Shown here: piece by piece, positions 63,177 to 64,000 of the stretch
How the letters are laid out: each line of letters begins with the position of its first letter
How positions within the stretch are numbered: the stretch's first letter is position 1
Made by a program: the position numbers and the translations under genes
The notes under the pieces: generated by a model
Told to the model about the DNA's origin: nothing
Seen by the model: only the letters and a program-made list of their open reading frames with translations
The model's database searches: none
DNA from: Symbiodinium natans
Lineage: Eukaryota; Sar; Dinophyceae; Suessiales; Symbiodiniaceae
Assembly (NCBI GenBank): GCA_905221605.1
Contig: CAJNDS010000979.1
Coordinates: forward strand, 330,001 to 394,000
Reading direction: 5' to 3'
DNA length: 64,000 nt

Positions 63177-63420
63177 GGGGACCCATGGATTTTGGAGGGA
63201 AAGCCCTGCATAACAACCGCTCCTGATGCGGAAGCTCCCCAGAAAGCCCAATACCCCTTAATTAAGGAATATTCCCTAAATCATATTCAGGACCCCTTTA
63301 TATGTAAGGTATATTGCTTACTTGAAGGGTATGGGGCTCTCTGGGCAGCTCTGGCAGGCTAGATTCCTTGAGCTTCCGCCCGCCGTGCGCTACGGCGCCG
63401 CGTTCGCCGGAGACTCTGCG
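63177..63420 (+). CDS. two phase-0 exons joined across an introner
   Basis: 63177-63233 after GTAGTAG|G: GDPWILEGKPCITTAPDAE. 63349 onward after GGGCAG: LWQARFLELPPAVRYGAAFA, GDS, GC donor near 63419. The 115-nt intron is a family C element with GC...AG ends. Confidence 0.65.
63234..63348. mobile_element. introner family C forming a whole intron
   Basis: GCTCCCCAGAAAGCCCAATA to GGGGCTCTCTGGGCAG. The inverted ends place GC and AG exactly at the exon edges. Confidence 0.8.
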
Positions 63421-63503
63421 GAGCTTCCTACTACCCGAAACCCTAAACCGTAAACCCTAGTCCCTAAACCCTAAACCCTAAACCCTAAACCCTAAACCCT
63501 CAG

Positions 63504-63809
63504 CCACAGCTCTGCGTCTGGAGTCCCTGGGGTTTTGTTGGACCCCATGGCCCTTTTTGTTCCTTATTTGTGGGTTGTACAACCCCGAAGACCCTTAGCC
63601 TAAATACTAACCCTACAAGAGGAGCCCCTATAGTTAATTCGAGGTTCCTGGGAGGGTTGAGCTTCGGGTGCTTAGGGTTGTTTGGTGTTTCATGGGTTGG
63701 GAGACGCCATGGCGCAGGATATGCAAAGTTCATGCAAGTCTGGGCAGCGCATGCCGTTACGCTCAGAAGTCTTGCTCCTCTTGCAGCTGAGGTTTTGCGT
63801 GCTGCTTGA
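63504..63809 (+). CDS. long open exon, strand ambiguous
   Basis: After CCTCAG the + frame stays open for about 100 codons to TGA 63809, ending RHGAGYAKFMQVWAAHAVTL, RSLAPLAAEVLRAA. The minus strand is also open for 124 codons over 63500-63874. The + reading is preferred because all other genes are +. Confidence 0.4.
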   Translation, partial: PQLCVWSPWGFVGPHGPFCSLFVGCTTPKTLSLNTNPTRGAPIVNSRFLGGLSFGCLGLFGVSWVGRRHGAGYAKFMQVWAAHAVTLRSLAPLAAEVLRAA

Positions 63810-63896
63810 ATTAAGGCCCAAGGCTTGAGTGGTTTAGGTTGTCGGGCTGCGGCTCTCAAATAACCTTCAACCATACAGCCCCCAATCCTAAACCGA

Positions 63897-64000
63897 CCCT
63901 AGACCCTAGACCCTAAACTCTAAACCCTAAACCCTAAACCCTAAACCCTAAACCCTAAACCCTAAACCCTAAACCCTAAACCCTAAACCCTAAAACCCTA
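63897..64000. repeat. CCCTAAA array at window end
   Basis: About thirteen units with CCCTAGA at the left and one CCCTAAAA near the right edge. Confidence 0.95.

Noticed and set aside
1-64000. Subtelomere or true chromosome end
   Set aside because: Arrays occur in both orientations from end to end and are interleaved with phased exons of a conserved gene. A real telomere would be one long array in one orientation at the tip.

Overview
This window looks like the nuclear genome of a dinoflagellate-like alveolate protist. It has no operons and no ribosome-binding-site logic. Coding sequence comes as very short exons, nearly all on the + strand. In the two genes whose splicing can be rebuilt with confidence, introns mostly start with GC (sometimes GT or GA) instead of GT, and every 3' splice site reads AG|G. 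These traits, and the plant-type telomere heptamer TTTAGGG/CCCTAAA, are typical of dinoflagellates. I cannot name the species.

The clearest gene is SKP1 (502-7101). Nine exons, two of only 17 and 22 nt, join in perfect phase into a 132-residue SKP1 C-terminal body. Its N-terminal BTB segment is not visible. A second well-phased gene lies at 51837-52673: a lysine-rich N-terminus followed by a C-x2-C-x17-C-x2-C zinc ribbon. The largest exon is a cysteine-rich protein of unknown function ending at 27166. Pairs or chains of exons that join in phase also mark genes ending at 16461, 19931, 21930, 39436, 40207, 43299 and 45131, and genes around 53.6-54.0, 56.3-57.0 and 62.5-63.4 kb. None of these could be named. 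Many other islands between repeat arrays read as single plausible exons and are listed with lower confidence.

Almost every intron or spacer holds telomere-type repeats, from two units to about 230 bp, in both orientations, and hundreds of units in total. Exon islands tend to have CCCTAAA arrays upstream and TTTAGGG arrays downstream, so many introns carry complementary repeats near their two ends. Scattered among them are at least twelve families of short (about 75-150 bp) terminal-inverted-repeat elements. Several coincide with a whole intron, with GT or GC at one end and AG at the other, which is the behaviour of introner elements.

Layout: 0-7 kb SKP1; 7-12 kb repeats, a pyrimidine-rich block and a few exons; 12-22 kb several multi-exon genes; 22-26 kb minisatellites and exons; 26-28 kb large-exon gene; 28-47 kb dense exon/telomere-repeat mosaic; 47.4-47.7 kb poly-C; 47.9-50.4 kb AT-rich palindromic higher-order repeat; 50.5-52.9 kb island free of telomere repeats with the zinc-ribbon gene; 53-64 kb mosaic with the best introner-as-intron cases. 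Frame calls rest on reading by eye. Where two frames are open, this is stated.
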